Shown piece after piece: positions 13,850-21,430 of a stretch of DNA of 39,838 nt. Made by a program: the position numbers and the translations under genes. Each line of letters opens with the position of its first letter. The first letter of the stretch is position 1. The stretch is from CAYLSV01 sp964386435 (GTDB lineage Bacteria; Planctomycetota; Phycisphaerae; Tepidisphaerales; Tepidisphaeraceae): NCBI GenBank assembly GCA_964386435.1, contig CAYLSV010000032.1:1-39838 (forward strand). Direction: 5' to 3'. The notes below the pieces were generated by a model, which did not search any database, had not been told where the DNA came from, and was given only the letters and a program-made list of their open reading frames with translations.

Positions 13850-15619
13850 TTAGCGGCGGACGAGGCGAACCTCGCCGGGCTGCGAGTAATCGACGTCGTA
13901 CCCGTCGTCGTCCAGCGGCTCGACGTCGTCGAACTCGCCGATGCGGTCGCCGGTGTACGTGATAATCGTGTAAGCCTCGGCCGTCGGGTTCGAGCGGTCG
14001 GCGATGTCGAGGATGTCAAACGGGGCCGAGAGGTCGAGGTCGCCATCGAGCGCGACTGGGCCGTAGCGCAGGGCGTTGCCGTCGATGGCGACGTCGAGCT
14101 TGAACTCGCCGAACGTGCCGGGCAGGGCGCGGAGTTCGTCGGCGAGCATTTGCTTCATCGACGCCAACCGCTCGGCGTGATCGGAGTGCTGGGCGAGGTT
14201 GTTCTTCTCGCCAGGATCAGCGGTCAAGTCGTACAATTGATCAGCGGCGGCGTAGGCGGGGTGCTGGTGGATCGCCCCGCTAATCATCGGGCGGTACTCG
14301 TTGGCCACGCCTTTGTAGTGGGTGTGAATCGTCTCGTGTTCGTGCCCCGGCGGCGGCGGCATGAGGACTTCACTGGGCCGGCGGAAGGCAACGTACTTGA
14401 AGCCGTCGTGGATGATCGCCCGCGTGTTGGCCGCCTCCACGAGCGCGGGCTGCTCCTCGAGCGCCTCGCCGCGCAACGCCGGTGCCAAACTGCGGCCGTC
14501 GAGCCGCATCCGTCGCGGCGGCTCGACCTCGGCGACGTCCAGGATCGTCGCCGGGATGTCGACGGCGCTGACCGTGCGGTCGACGTCGGGCAGCCCCTCC
14601 GTCGTGCCCTGCTGGTAGATCATCAGCGGCATGTGCGAGCCGATGGAGTAGACCGACCCTTTGCCCCCGGCAGTGCCGTTGTCGCTGGTGAAGACGACGA
14701 TCGTGTTATCAGCAATGCCCAGCTCGTCGAGGCGGTCCATCATCGCCCCAATGCTCAAGTCCTGCCACAGCACGGCGGCCGATTCCTCGGGCAGTCCGGC
14801 GTCGGCGATGCGCAGCTTGATCTCATCCCGCGACGGCAGCACGTCGGGCGCTTCGTCGAGCGGCCCCGAGAGCGACAGCGTCGGGTCGGCGTCGACGTGC
14901 TTCTGCAAGTCGAGCGCGTGCAGCACGCCGTAGGCGACGTAGAGGAAAAACGGCTCGCCCTCTTCGTGCGATTCGTCGATGAACTCCAACGCCTCGGCCG
15001 TCTGCCAATCGACGTTGTGATAAGCGGTCGGGTCGAAATCGACGTTGCCCGGTTGAATGCCGCCGGCCCAGTCCCACATCGGCATGCCCTCGACGGCGGC
15101 GTGGTACAGCTCGTAGCGGTCGGCCCACGGCAGATCGTCGAAGCCGTCGGGCTTCTTCAGGTTGAACTGCAGCGGCTCGGCCTTGCCGACGATGCCGGTG
15201 CGGTAGCCGGCGTCGCGCAACGCCTCGGGCAGGCTCGGCTGGTTGGGGTTGATGCCGTGCAAAAACCACGGGTAGCGGACGTTGTGCTCGAGGATGTTGC
15301 GGCGGTGGTCGTCGCGGCTGGAGAACTCGCCGCTGAGCATCGCGTAGCGGCTGGGCGAGCAGACCGTGGCGGCGAGGAAGTGCTGGCTGAAGTGGATGCC
15401 GTCGGCGGCGAGCTTGTCCTGATTCGGCGTCAGCACCGGGCCGCCAAGGAAGCCGAACTGGTCGCGGTCCTGATCGTCGGCGACGATGAACAGGATGTTG
15501 GGCCGCTCGGGCGGCGTTTCGGCGGCAGCGACCGAGGGCAGCACCGCCGCCGCGGCGGTGGCAAGCGCGGCGATCAACCGGCTGCGCCGGCGGGGTGCGG
15601 TTCGTTCGTGTGCTGCCAT
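13850..15619 (-). CDS. Secreted sulfatase (S1 type) with C-terminal beta-strand extension
   Basis: A 589-residue sulfatase. The start at MAAHERTAPRRRSRLIAALA has AAGGAA upstream and gives a Sec-type signal ending PSVAAAE. Active-site motif C-S-P-S-R with Cys87, metal motif FIVADDQDRDQFGF, and VVFTSDNGTAGGKGSVYSIG for the distal site. The sulfatase fold ends near ALPGTFGEFK. Residues about 508-589 are extra and read as repeated short strands (GDLDLSAPFDIL, AYTIITYTGDRIGEFDDV, YDVDYSQPGEVRLV), like the strand-rich modules at the ends of planctomycete autotransporter-like and PEP-CTERM proteins. This may attach the enzyme to the surface or to substrate. It leads an operon with GxGYxYP-2 and is divergent from the xylR-like regulator. 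Confidence 0.9.
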   Translation of the reverse strand: MAAHERTAPRRRSRLIAALATAAAAVLPSVAAAETPPERPNILFIVADDQDRDQFGFLGGPVLTPNQDKLAADGIHFSQHFLAATVCSPSRYAMLSGEFSSRDDHRRNILEHNVRYPWFLHGINPNQPSLPEALRDAGYRTGIVGKAEPLQFNLKKPDGFDDLPWADRYELYHAAVEGMPMWDWAGGIQPGNVDFDPTAYHNVDWQTAEALEFIDESHEEGEPFFLYVAYGVLHALDLQKHVDADPTLSLSGPLDEAPDVLPSRDEIKLRIADAGLPEESAAVLWQDLSIGAMMDRLDELGIADNTIVVFTSDNGTAGGKGSVYSIGSHMPLMIYQQGTTEGLPDVDRTVSAVDIPATILDVAEVEPPRRMRLDGRSLAPALRGEALEEQPALVEAANTRAIIHDGFKYVAFRRPSEVLMPPPPGHEHETIHTHYKGVANEYRPMISGAIHQHPAYAAADQLYDLTADPGEKNNLAQHSDHAERLASMKQMLADELRALPGTFGEFKLDVAIDGNALRYGPVALDGDLDLSAPFDILDIADRSNPTAEAYTIITYTGDRIGEFDDVEPLDDDGYDVDYSQPGEVRLVRR

Positions 15620-15677
15620 GTCGGTTCCTTCTGAAATCGGCCCCGAAGCCCGGCGTCGCCGTCTTCGCATGTGGGTC

Positions 15678-15706
15678 ATTGTCTCACCTGGAAGCGCTGC
15701 GGTCAA
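15678..15706 (-). promoter_or_regulatory. Putative sigma-70 promoter for the sulfatase/GxGYxYP-2 operon
   Basis: On the minus strand TTGACC (15706-15701) and GACAAT (15683-15678) are 17 bases apart, about 59 bases before the ATG at 15619. The whole divergent gap 15620-15935 otherwise holds only a short inverted repeat GATG-cgttaa-CATC at 15743-15756, a possible site for the XylR-like regulator. Confidence 0.5.
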
Positions 15707-15935
15707 GGCGCGGCGTTGCGGCTCGTTCCTGTTGTCACGGTTGATGCGTTAACATCGGCGCGTGAGGTTCGATCCTGCAGCACGCTTACCCGCTCCGGCA
15801 CTTCTTCGCCACAACTTGGCCGGGGGCGCGGCCTCCCTTCTCCTGAACGCCGCCGTGGCCGGTCGCAAGCGGGAGGCGGCGGCGGCGAACCGAAAGCCTC
15901 GGGAGGAGCGGCCGGGGCCGCAGGGGCACACGCCG

Positions 15936-17090
15936 ATGCGGGTGCAGGTGCGGGTCGACCCGCGTTGGGGCTTTGGTCGAAAAGCGGCGTCGGCTTTTGT
16001 GCGGTACGCCAAGAGCCACACAAACTGGCTGTACAGCGTCTCGACCGTGCGGCACCGCGAGTTGATGGAGGAGATTTTCGGCAACGCCGATGCTTACCTG
16101 CACGCGACGCCCGACCTGGAGGGGCTGGACGCGCTGCTGGAAACGGGTTGCCCGATTATCAACATTGCCGGCAACTGCGACGGCCGGGGGTGCCCATCGG
16201 TGATCCCCGACAACGTCGCCGTGGGCCGGGCGGCCGGGGAGCATTTGGTGTCGTGCGGGGCACGGTCGTTTTGCTTCGAAGCGTGGAACGACGACGGCCT
16301 CGACGCCACGCGGCGGCTGGCGGGTTTCGAGGAGTTCGTCGCCGGGGCGGACGGGCGGGTGCGCTGCTTTGCCAAGGAGGTTCGCGGGATGAAACGCGTG
16401 TCGCAGGCCAAGCGGGCGGCGGCGTTTTGCGAGTGGATCCAGACGCTGGACAAGCCGGTCGGGTTGTTCGGCTCGTACGACGGCATGGCCGGGTTCCTCT
16501 CGATTTTGCTCCGCGAGCACGGCTTGCTGGTGCCGGACGAGGTGGCGATTCTGGGCAGCGAAAACGACTCCTGGCACTTCGAGTTCACGGACCCGCCACT
16601 GTCGAGCATTGACCTCGCCGCCGACCGCATCGGGGCCGAGTCGGCGCGTGCGCTGCAGCGGTGGCTGGAGCAGGGCGAGAAGCCCGACCAGACGCAGCTC
16701 GTCGAGCCGGCAACGGTCATCGGCCGCGCGTCAACCGACGTCCACACCGGCCACGACCCGGGCGTTGCCGCGGCGATGCGGTTGATCCGGGAGAACGTCT
16801 GCAACCCGCTGACGGTCAAGCAGCTCGCCACCCACGTCGGCGTAAGTCGGCGGACGCTGGAGAACCGGTTTCAGCGGGAATTCCGCCGCACGCCGCACGA
16901 GGTGATCACCCACCTGCGGATGCAGCACGTGAAGGAGTTGCTGGTCGGTACCGACCTGCCACTGGAGCAGATCGCCCGGCGGTGTGGGTTCAGCCAGCCG
17001 CACCACCTGACCCGCAGCTTCCGCACCAGCTTCGGCACCACACCTCACGAATACCGACAACAACTCAAGACCACCGCCGACGCGACCTGA
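15936..17090 (+). CDS. XylR-type regulator: LacI-like sensor domain fused to AraC helix-turn-helix
   Basis: A 384-residue transcription regulator. The ATG at 15936 is chosen because MRVQVRVDPRWGFGRKAASA matches where XylR-type proteins begin; the frame stays open upstream but that part is Arg/Ala-rich and unlike the family. Residues about 1-265 form the periplasmic-binding-like sensor (PIINIAGNCDGRGCPSVIPD, AVGRAAGEHLVSCG, VGLFGSYDGMAGFL and EVAILGSENDSWHFEFTDPP). The AraC domain at about 275-384 has the two helix-turn-helix units LTVKQLATHVGVSRRTLENR and LPLEQIARRCGFSQPHHLTR. E. coli XylR binds D-xylose and activates catabolic genes. Here the likely targets are the divergent sulfatase operon and neighbouring units. 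It ends only 5 bases from the convergent RraA-like gene. Confidence 0.9.
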   Translation: MRVQVRVDPRWGFGRKAASAFVRYAKSHTNWLYSVSTVRHRELMEEIFGNADAYLHATPDLEGLDALLETGCPIINIAGNCDGRGCPSVIPDNVAVGRAAGEHLVSCGARSFCFEAWNDDGLDATRRLAGFEEFVAGADGRVRCFAKEVRGMKRVSQAKRAAAFCEWIQTLDKPVGLFGSYDGMAGFLSILLREHGLLVPDEVAILGSENDSWHFEFTDPPLSSIDLAADRIGAESARALQRWLEQGEKPDQTQLVEPATVIGRASTDVHTGHDPGVAAAMRLIRENVCNPLTVKQLATHVGVSRRTLENRFQREFRRTPHEVITHLRMQHVKELLVGTDLPLEQIARRCGFSQPHHLTRSFRTSFGTTPHEYRQQLKTTADAT

Positions 17091-17095
17091 TCGCT

Positions 17096-17929
17096 CTACA
17101 GATCGCCAAACTCGGCGAACACCTCGTCGATGGGCATGCCCTGATCAATCTGCTCGCGCTCGGCATCCTCGAAGTCGAGAATCTCCTCGACTTTCAACAG
17201 CACCTCGTCGACCAACCCGCTCGGGATGGTTTGCAAACCGTCCTCGTCGCCGAAGATGAAGTCGCCGGGGTAAATCGGGACGTAGTGCGTCAGGTGGCCG
17301 GGCATCCAGATCGGCACGTTCACCTCCAGCGGCCGGCCCATGCCGTAGGCGTTGGGGGTGGTGCCGCGGGAGAAGTAGGCGAAGCCGTCCATCCGGTTGA
17401 TCTTGCGGACGTCGCGGGTCATGCCGCTGTTGATGACACCCTCCGCGCCGCGGGCGCGGGCCAGCGTGCAGCTCATCTCACCGAACTGCGCGGCGTGCAG
17501 GTCGTGGCCCGTGTCGAACACCAGGACGTGGCCCGGCTCGATGGCGGCGTGCATCTGTTTCTGCGGGCTGCCGAGCTGCTTCCACTTGGTTTGCCGGGCG
17601 AGGTAATCGGCTTCGCTCATGCGGGACTCGGGCGCCTGCGAGTGCCACTTGACCGGCAGGGCCCGGCCGATGATGACGCTGCCGGGCCGCAGCGGCTTGA
17701 GGTCGTGCGAGAGGACGTTGTCGACAATGCCGCACTGCAGGCAGGCGTCGCTGATCGCCCCGCCGTAGGCCCGGTCGAATCGCTTGATCCGCTGGGCGTC
17801 GTCGATGTCGAGTCGCCGGGGGTGCGTCGGTTTCGGCGGGACGTCGTCCGGGTAGGCGTAGCAGTAGTAGCCCTGATTGTGCGTCTGCCACTCGGCCTCG
17901 GCGCGGCCCGCCAGTTCCTTGATGCTCAT
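17096..17929 (-). CDS. RraA/HMG-aldolase-like protein
   Basis: A 277-residue cytoplasmic protein of the RraA-like fold (class II pyruvate aldolases such as 4-hydroxy-4-methyl-2-oxoglutarate aldolase, and the RNase E inhibitor RraA). Diagnostic parts are AYGGAISDACLQCGI, LRPGSVIIGRALPV, GHVLVFDTG and the metal/substrate loop RARGAEGVINSGMTRDV with Arg172-Asp173. The central insert (KWHSQAPESRMSEADYLARQ) and N-terminal 45 residues make it longer than RraA itself (about 160) and closer to catabolic relatives. The ATG at 17929 overlaps the stop of the upstream pseudopilin gene as TGATG. With the dehydratase and SDR on the other side of the pseudopilin promoter, a role in splitting 2-keto-3-deoxy sugar acids is plausible. 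Confidence 0.82.
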   Translation of the reverse strand: MSIKELAGRAEAEWQTHNQGYYCYAYPDDVPPKPTHPRRLDIDDAQRIKRFDRAYGGAISDACLQCGIVDNVLSHDLKPLRPGSVIIGRALPVKWHSQAPESRMSEADYLARQTKWKQLGSPQKQMHAAIEPGHVLVFDTGHDLHAAQFGEMSCTLARARGAEGVINSGMTRDVRKINRMDGFAYFSRGTTPNAYGMGRPLEVNVPIWMPGHLTHYVPIYPGDFIFGDEDGLQTIPSGLVDEVLLKVEEILDFEDAEREQIDQGMPIDEVFAEFGDL

Positions 17930-18867
17930 CACTTCGTGTCCCAGAAGACGTTCGGCGTGGCATCGAGCGACCGCCAGAACGTGCGGACCTCCGGCCACGC
18001 CGCGCCCGAGAGGCCCCAGGAGGACGGCGGGTTGTCGATCTCCGTCTCGGTGAGAAACCCTTCAACTCGCGAGTCGAGCATCAAAGCGTTGCTCCGAGCC
18101 AGGTGCCGGTCCATGAATTGGGCGGTGTTGGCGGCCGCGGGCGTGCGATATTGGTTGTCGAACGGGCGGCGGGTGGAAATGTTGCCGCGCAGCTCGCCTT
18201 TGGTGTACTCGATCGGGTCGCCGACCGTGGTGCGGGCGACGTCGGCGATGTAGATCGAGTTGGTCGGGTCCTTCCAGTCGCGGCCGGGGATGATGGAGAA
18301 GTAATCGGTGCTGTTGGCGGCGGTCCGGTCGAACCCGTTCCGCAACGGCTGGTTGCCATTGGGGGCGCTGCGGCTGTAGGACTCGGAGTTCTGAATCACG
18401 CCGTAGGTGCCGTGGTTGGTCACCAGGTCGCGCTCCTGGAGGACCGCCTCCTCCGAGGCCGATGGGCAGTTGAAGACCTCGAGCAACCCGCCAGTGATCC
18501 GCCCCTCCGGCAGCGTCGGGTCGTCCGATTCGGAGGAAAAGTAGGCGTTGTACTTCTCGATCCAAACCTCACCCTGGTACACCCCCGCCACGCTCGGCGA
18601 CCACGCCATTGGCACGGGCGTGCTGGTGTGATCGGAGATGTAGAAGTTCATCGCCAGTCCGAGTTGCCGGAGGTTACTCTTGCACACCACGCTCTGAGCC
18701 GAGGCCCGGGCCCGGCTCAGCGACGGCAACAGGATGCCGACGAGCAGCGCGATGATGCCGATGACGACCAGCAGCTCGACCAAGGTGAAGCCGCCCCACC
18801 TCGTCCCGTGACCGCCGCGGGGCGCGGCTTGCGGTGTGCTGGGGACTTGCGATAAACTCGTGGTCAC
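17929..18867 (-). CDS. Type II secretion-style pseudopilin (prepilin N-terminal methylation site)
   Basis: A 312-residue protein with a 26-residue leader, a prepilin peptidase site G|FTLVE (Glu at mature position 5) and the hydrophobic helix LLVVIGIIALLVGILLPSLS. The rest is a large globular head with NLRQLGLAMNFYISDHT, typical of the enlarged planctomycete/lentisphaeral pseudopilin family. The GTG start at 18867 is chosen because GAGGAGG lies seven bases before it; a TTG upstream overlaps that site. It is translationally coupled to the RraA-like gene. Such pseudopilin genes often sit alone near carbohydrate genes in these bacteria, and their job is not established. Its transcript would carry a long hairpin leader (18898-18934). 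Confidence 0.9.
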   Translation of the reverse strand: MTTSLSQVPSTPQAAPRGGHGTRWGGFTLVELLVVIGIIALLVGILLPSLSRARASAQSVVCKSNLRQLGLAMNFYISDHTSTPVPMAWSPSVAGVYQGEVWIEKYNAYFSSESDDPTLPEGRITGGLLEVFNCPSASEEAVLQERDLVTNHGTYGVIQNSESYSRSAPNGNQPLRNGFDRTAANSTDYFSIIPGRDWKDPTNSIYIADVARTTVGDPIEYTKGELRGNISTRRPFDNQYRTPAAANTAQFMDRHLARSNALMLDSRVEGFLTETEIDNPPSSWGLSGAAWPEVRTFWRSLDATPNVFWDTK

Positions 18868-18897
18868 AATCGGCCTCCTCAAGGCAGGGGTTCCACC

Positions 18898-18934
18898 CGA
18901 AGATCGCCGCCCTCCGTCGGCGGCCGAATCTTCG
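18898..18934 (-). promoter_or_regulatory. Long hairpin in the 5' leader of the pseudopilin mRNA
   Basis: The outer arms CGAAGAT/ATCTTCG (7 bp) and inner arms CGCCGCC/GGCGGC pair with a 3-base bulge and a short loop. It ends 31 bases before the GTG start, outside the GAGGAGG site. There is no T-run, so it is more likely a stabilising or regulatory leader structure than a terminator. Confidence 0.5.
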
Positions 18935-18944
18935 CTTAATGGTT

Positions 18945-18973
18945 AGAGTAAAACCTTTCTGGTTGCACGTCAA
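18945..18973 (-). promoter_or_regulatory. Putative sigma-70 promoter for pseudopilin/RraA-like operon
   Basis: On the minus strand TTGACG (18973-18968), a 17-base spacer and TACTCT (18950-18945), about 78 bases before the GTG start. The -10 lies in the small inverted repeat GGTT-ttactct-AACC (18955-18941). Confidence 0.55.
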
Positions 18974-19004
18974 GCCGGCGCGGGCTACAACCTGATGCCG
19001 CGCC

Positions 19005-20408
19005 ATGCCCTTGCCCCACCATGCCACCGACGCCCAAGCCCAAGCCGAAGCCGCTTTGTCGCACGTCCGCACCGCCTCCCGGCCCTCGGACCTGCGGATC
19101 ACGGACCTGCGGGTGGCCAACGTGTTCGGTGCGCCCTTTTACACCACGTTCGTCAAAATCTACACGAATCAGGGGCTTGTTGGCCTCGGAGAGGTGCGGG
19201 ACAGCGCCAGCCGGACGTTCGCCCTGATGCTCAAGAGCCGGCTCGTCGGCGAGAACCCGTGCAACGTCGACAAGTTGTTCCGCCGGATCAAGCAGTTCGG
19301 CGGCCACGGCCGTCAGGGCGGCGGCGTGAGCGCCATCGAGATCGCCTTGTGGGACCTGGCCGGCAAGGCGTACGGCGTGCCCATCTATCAGATGCTCGGC
19401 GGCAGGTTCCGCGAGTCGGCCCGCTGCTACTGCGACACCGACGTCGGCCGCCACGCCACCGGCGACGATATGGGCCGAGCGCTCAAAGCACGCATGGAGC
19501 AAGGCTTCGGCTTCCTGAAGATGGATTTGGGTATGTGGCAGGTCATCCATCAGGATGGTGCCCTCTCCGCGCCCGGCGGCGACGTCGAGCGGTTCCGTCA
19601 GGACTGGCAGCCGATGTGGGACTATTGGCACGACGCCGCGCCCGACAGCACCGCCCGGATAAAGCAGCGGGCGATGTACGACTTCCACAATGTGCCGCAT
19701 CCGTTCACCGGCGTGAACCTCACGGAGTGCGGCCTCGACTGGCTGGACGACTACATGAACCGCGTTCGCCAGCACGTCGGCCCGGAGGTGCCGCTGGCGG
19801 TGGATCACCTCGGGCACCTCTCGGTCGAAAATGCGATCCGCCTGGCCGACCGCGTGGAGAAGCACCACCCCGCGTGGCTGGAAGACATGGTGCCCTGGCA
19901 GTACACCGATCAATACAAGCGGCTCAACGAGGCAACCCGCGTGCCCATCTGCACCGGCGAGGACATCTACCTCAAGGAGAACTTCCGCCCCCTGCTCGAG
20001 GCCGGCGGCGTGGGCGTGTTGCACCCGGACGTGCTGACCTGCGGCGGCATCCTGGAGGCGAAGAAGGTCGCCGACCTTGCCGCCGAGCACGGCGTGGCCT
20101 ACGCGATCCACATGGCCGAAGGACCGGTCGCCGCGCTGGCCGCCGCGCACGTGGCGGTGGCGACGGAGAACTTCCTGGCCCTCGAGTATCACGCCGCCGA
20201 GGTGCCATGGTACGACGACCTCGCCGTCGGCCTGCCGGGGCCGATCGTGCAGGACGGCCACATCACGCCCGCCGACAAGCCGGGCCTGGGCATCGACGAT
20301 CTGGACGACGAGGTGCTCGCCGCTCACCCGCATCCGCACTTCAAGGAGCTGTGGGCGCCGACGCCGGAGTGGGACGCGGAGTGGTCGTGGGACCGGACGT
20401 GGAGCTGA
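19005..20408 (+). CDS. Enolase-superfamily sugar-acid dehydratase (mandelate racemase/RspA-ManD-like)
   Basis: A 467-residue enzyme expected to remove water from a sugar acid to give a 2-keto-3-deoxy acid. The N-terminal capping domain contains RITDLRVANVFGAPFYTTFV and GGGVSAIEIALWDLAGKAYG. In the barrel, GFLKMDLG holds the second-strand Lys/Asp, and the metal ligands are Asp267 (AVDHLGHLS), Glu293 (LEDMVPW) and Glu319 (CTGEDIY), followed by DVLTCGGILEAKK and His369 in AIHMAEGP. The pattern of D/E/E plus His resembles the mannonate/gluconate dehydratase and RspA group. The start at 19005 lacks a clear ribosome-binding site. It is followed 4 bases later by an SDR gene and faces the pseudopilin/RraA-like operon. 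Substrate is not decidable; a fuconate, galactonate or anhydrosugar acid would fit the setting. Confidence 0.87.
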   Translation: MPLPHHATDAQAQAEAALSHVRTASRPSDLRITDLRVANVFGAPFYTTFVKIYTNQGLVGLGEVRDSASRTFALMLKSRLVGENPCNVDKLFRRIKQFGGHGRQGGGVSAIEIALWDLAGKAYGVPIYQMLGGRFRESARCYCDTDVGRHATGDDMGRALKARMEQGFGFLKMDLGMWQVIHQDGALSAPGGDVERFRQDWQPMWDYWHDAAPDSTARIKQRAMYDFHNVPHPFTGVNLTECGLDWLDDYMNRVRQHVGPEVPLAVDHLGHLSVENAIRLADRVEKHHPAWLEDMVPWQYTDQYKRLNEATRVPICTGEDIYLKENFRPLLEAGGVGVLHPDVLTCGGILEAKKVADLAAEHGVAYAIHMAEGPVAALAAAHVAVATENFLALEYHAAEVPWYDDLAVGLPGPIVQDGHITPADKPGLGIDDLDDEVLAAHPHPHFKELWAPTPEWDAEWSWDRTWS

Positions 20409-20412
20409 TGTC

Positions 20413-21429
20413 TTGAGCGATCCTCACCGAATCTTCGTCACCGGCGGGACCGGCAACGTCGGCTCGGTCGTGGTTCGTCGCCTCGTCGCCGAAGGGTGTC
20501 GACTCACGCTGCTCGACCCAGCTGGCGGCGATCACGCCGACGCCGACGCAGTCATCGCGGCGACGCTTGACGATGTGCCGACGCTAACGCGGGCGATGGC
20601 CGGACACGATGCGGTGCTGCACCTCGCCGCCGTCGCGGGGCCGTTTCTCGCGTTGCCGAGAGAGGTGTTCCGCGTCAACGGCGGCGGCACGTTTAACGTC
20701 TTCCAAGCCGCGGTCGACGCGGGCGTGGGTTGCGTCGTGCAGGCGAGTTCGATCAACACGCTCGGCCTGTTCTTCGGCCTCGTCGACGTGCCGCCCGCGT
20801 ACTTCCCGGTGGACGAGCAGCACCCGCCGTTTGCCACCGACGCTTATTCGTTCTCGAAGGACGTCGCCGAGCAGGTCGGCAAGTACTTCTGGCAGCGTGA
20901 GCAATTGCCGAGCGTGGCGTTGCGGTTGCCGTGGATTACGCGGGGCGGGCCGGACTTCGCCGCGATGCGGGAGCGCCAGCGGGCGCTGGTGGAGCAAGCG
21001 TTGAGGCTCGACCCGATCGAGCGGCGAGCCTGGTGCGCCCGGCACGTTGAAGCCTTCACCGCCTACCGCGCGGCCCGACACTTCGAGACGCGTACAGGCT
21101 TCGAGCAGGCGTGGGCAGACAACCCACCGATGCCGATGGCCTCGCGCGACTTCGTCAACGGCCGGAATAATCTGTGGGCCGCGTTGCACGAGGACGACTG
21201 TGCCGACGCCTTCGCCCGTGCCCTCGCCGCAGACTTCAACGAAGCCTCGGTGGCCTTCGTCGCCGACGACCGCAACTGGCTCGGCGTCGACAGCGAACCG
21301 CTGGTGGGCTTGTGCTTCCCGCACGCCACCCGCCGCCGGACGCTCCGCGGCGACGAAGCCCTCGTCTGCCTCGACGCCGCCCGACGGCTCATTGACTTCC
21401 AAACGCAACACCACCTGGCGGACGCTTAA
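20413..21429 (+). CDS. Extended short-chain dehydrogenase/epimerase (NAD-dependent)
   Basis: A 338-residue Rossmann-fold enzyme. The NAD motif is FVTGGTGNVGSVVV (GGxGxxG) and the catalytic YxxxK is in YSFSK; SSINTLG supplies the active-site Ser. The best start is the TTG at 20413, with GGAGC eight bases upstream inside the end of the dehydratase gene; no ATG fits. Relatives include UDP-sugar epimerases and uronate dehydrogenase. Coupling to an enolase-superfamily dehydratase suggests either oxidation of a uronate or aldose before dehydration, or oxidation of the 2-keto-3-deoxy product. The C-terminal half has unusual insertions (residues about 180-240, HFETRTGFEQAW). Its stop is one base from the stop of the convergent GH127 gene. 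Confidence 0.85.
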   Translation: MSDPHRIFVTGGTGNVGSVVVRRLVAEGCRLTLLDPAGGDHADADAVIAATLDDVPTLTRAMAGHDAVLHLAAVAGPFLALPREVFRVNGGGTFNVFQAAVDAGVGCVVQASSINTLGLFFGLVDVPPAYFPVDEQHPPFATDAYSFSKDVAEQVGKYFWQREQLPSVALRLPWITRGGPDFAAMRERQRALVEQALRLDPIERRAWCARHVEAFTAYRAARHFETRTGFEQAWADNPPMPMASRDFVNGRNNLWAALHEDDCADAFARALAADFNEASVAFVADDRNWLGVDSEPLVGLCFPHATRRRTLRGDEALVCLDAARRLIDFQTQHHLADA

Positions 21430-21430
21430 G

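Noticed and set aside
13463..15634. A 723-codon plus-strand open frame opposite the sulfatase and GxGYxYP-2
   Set aside because: It spans two real genes and their junction and has biased composition; not a gene.
15762..15935. 58-residue N-terminal extension of the XylR-type regulator
   Set aside because: Arg/Ala-rich with no family counterpart; it would also take up most of the divergent promoter gap.
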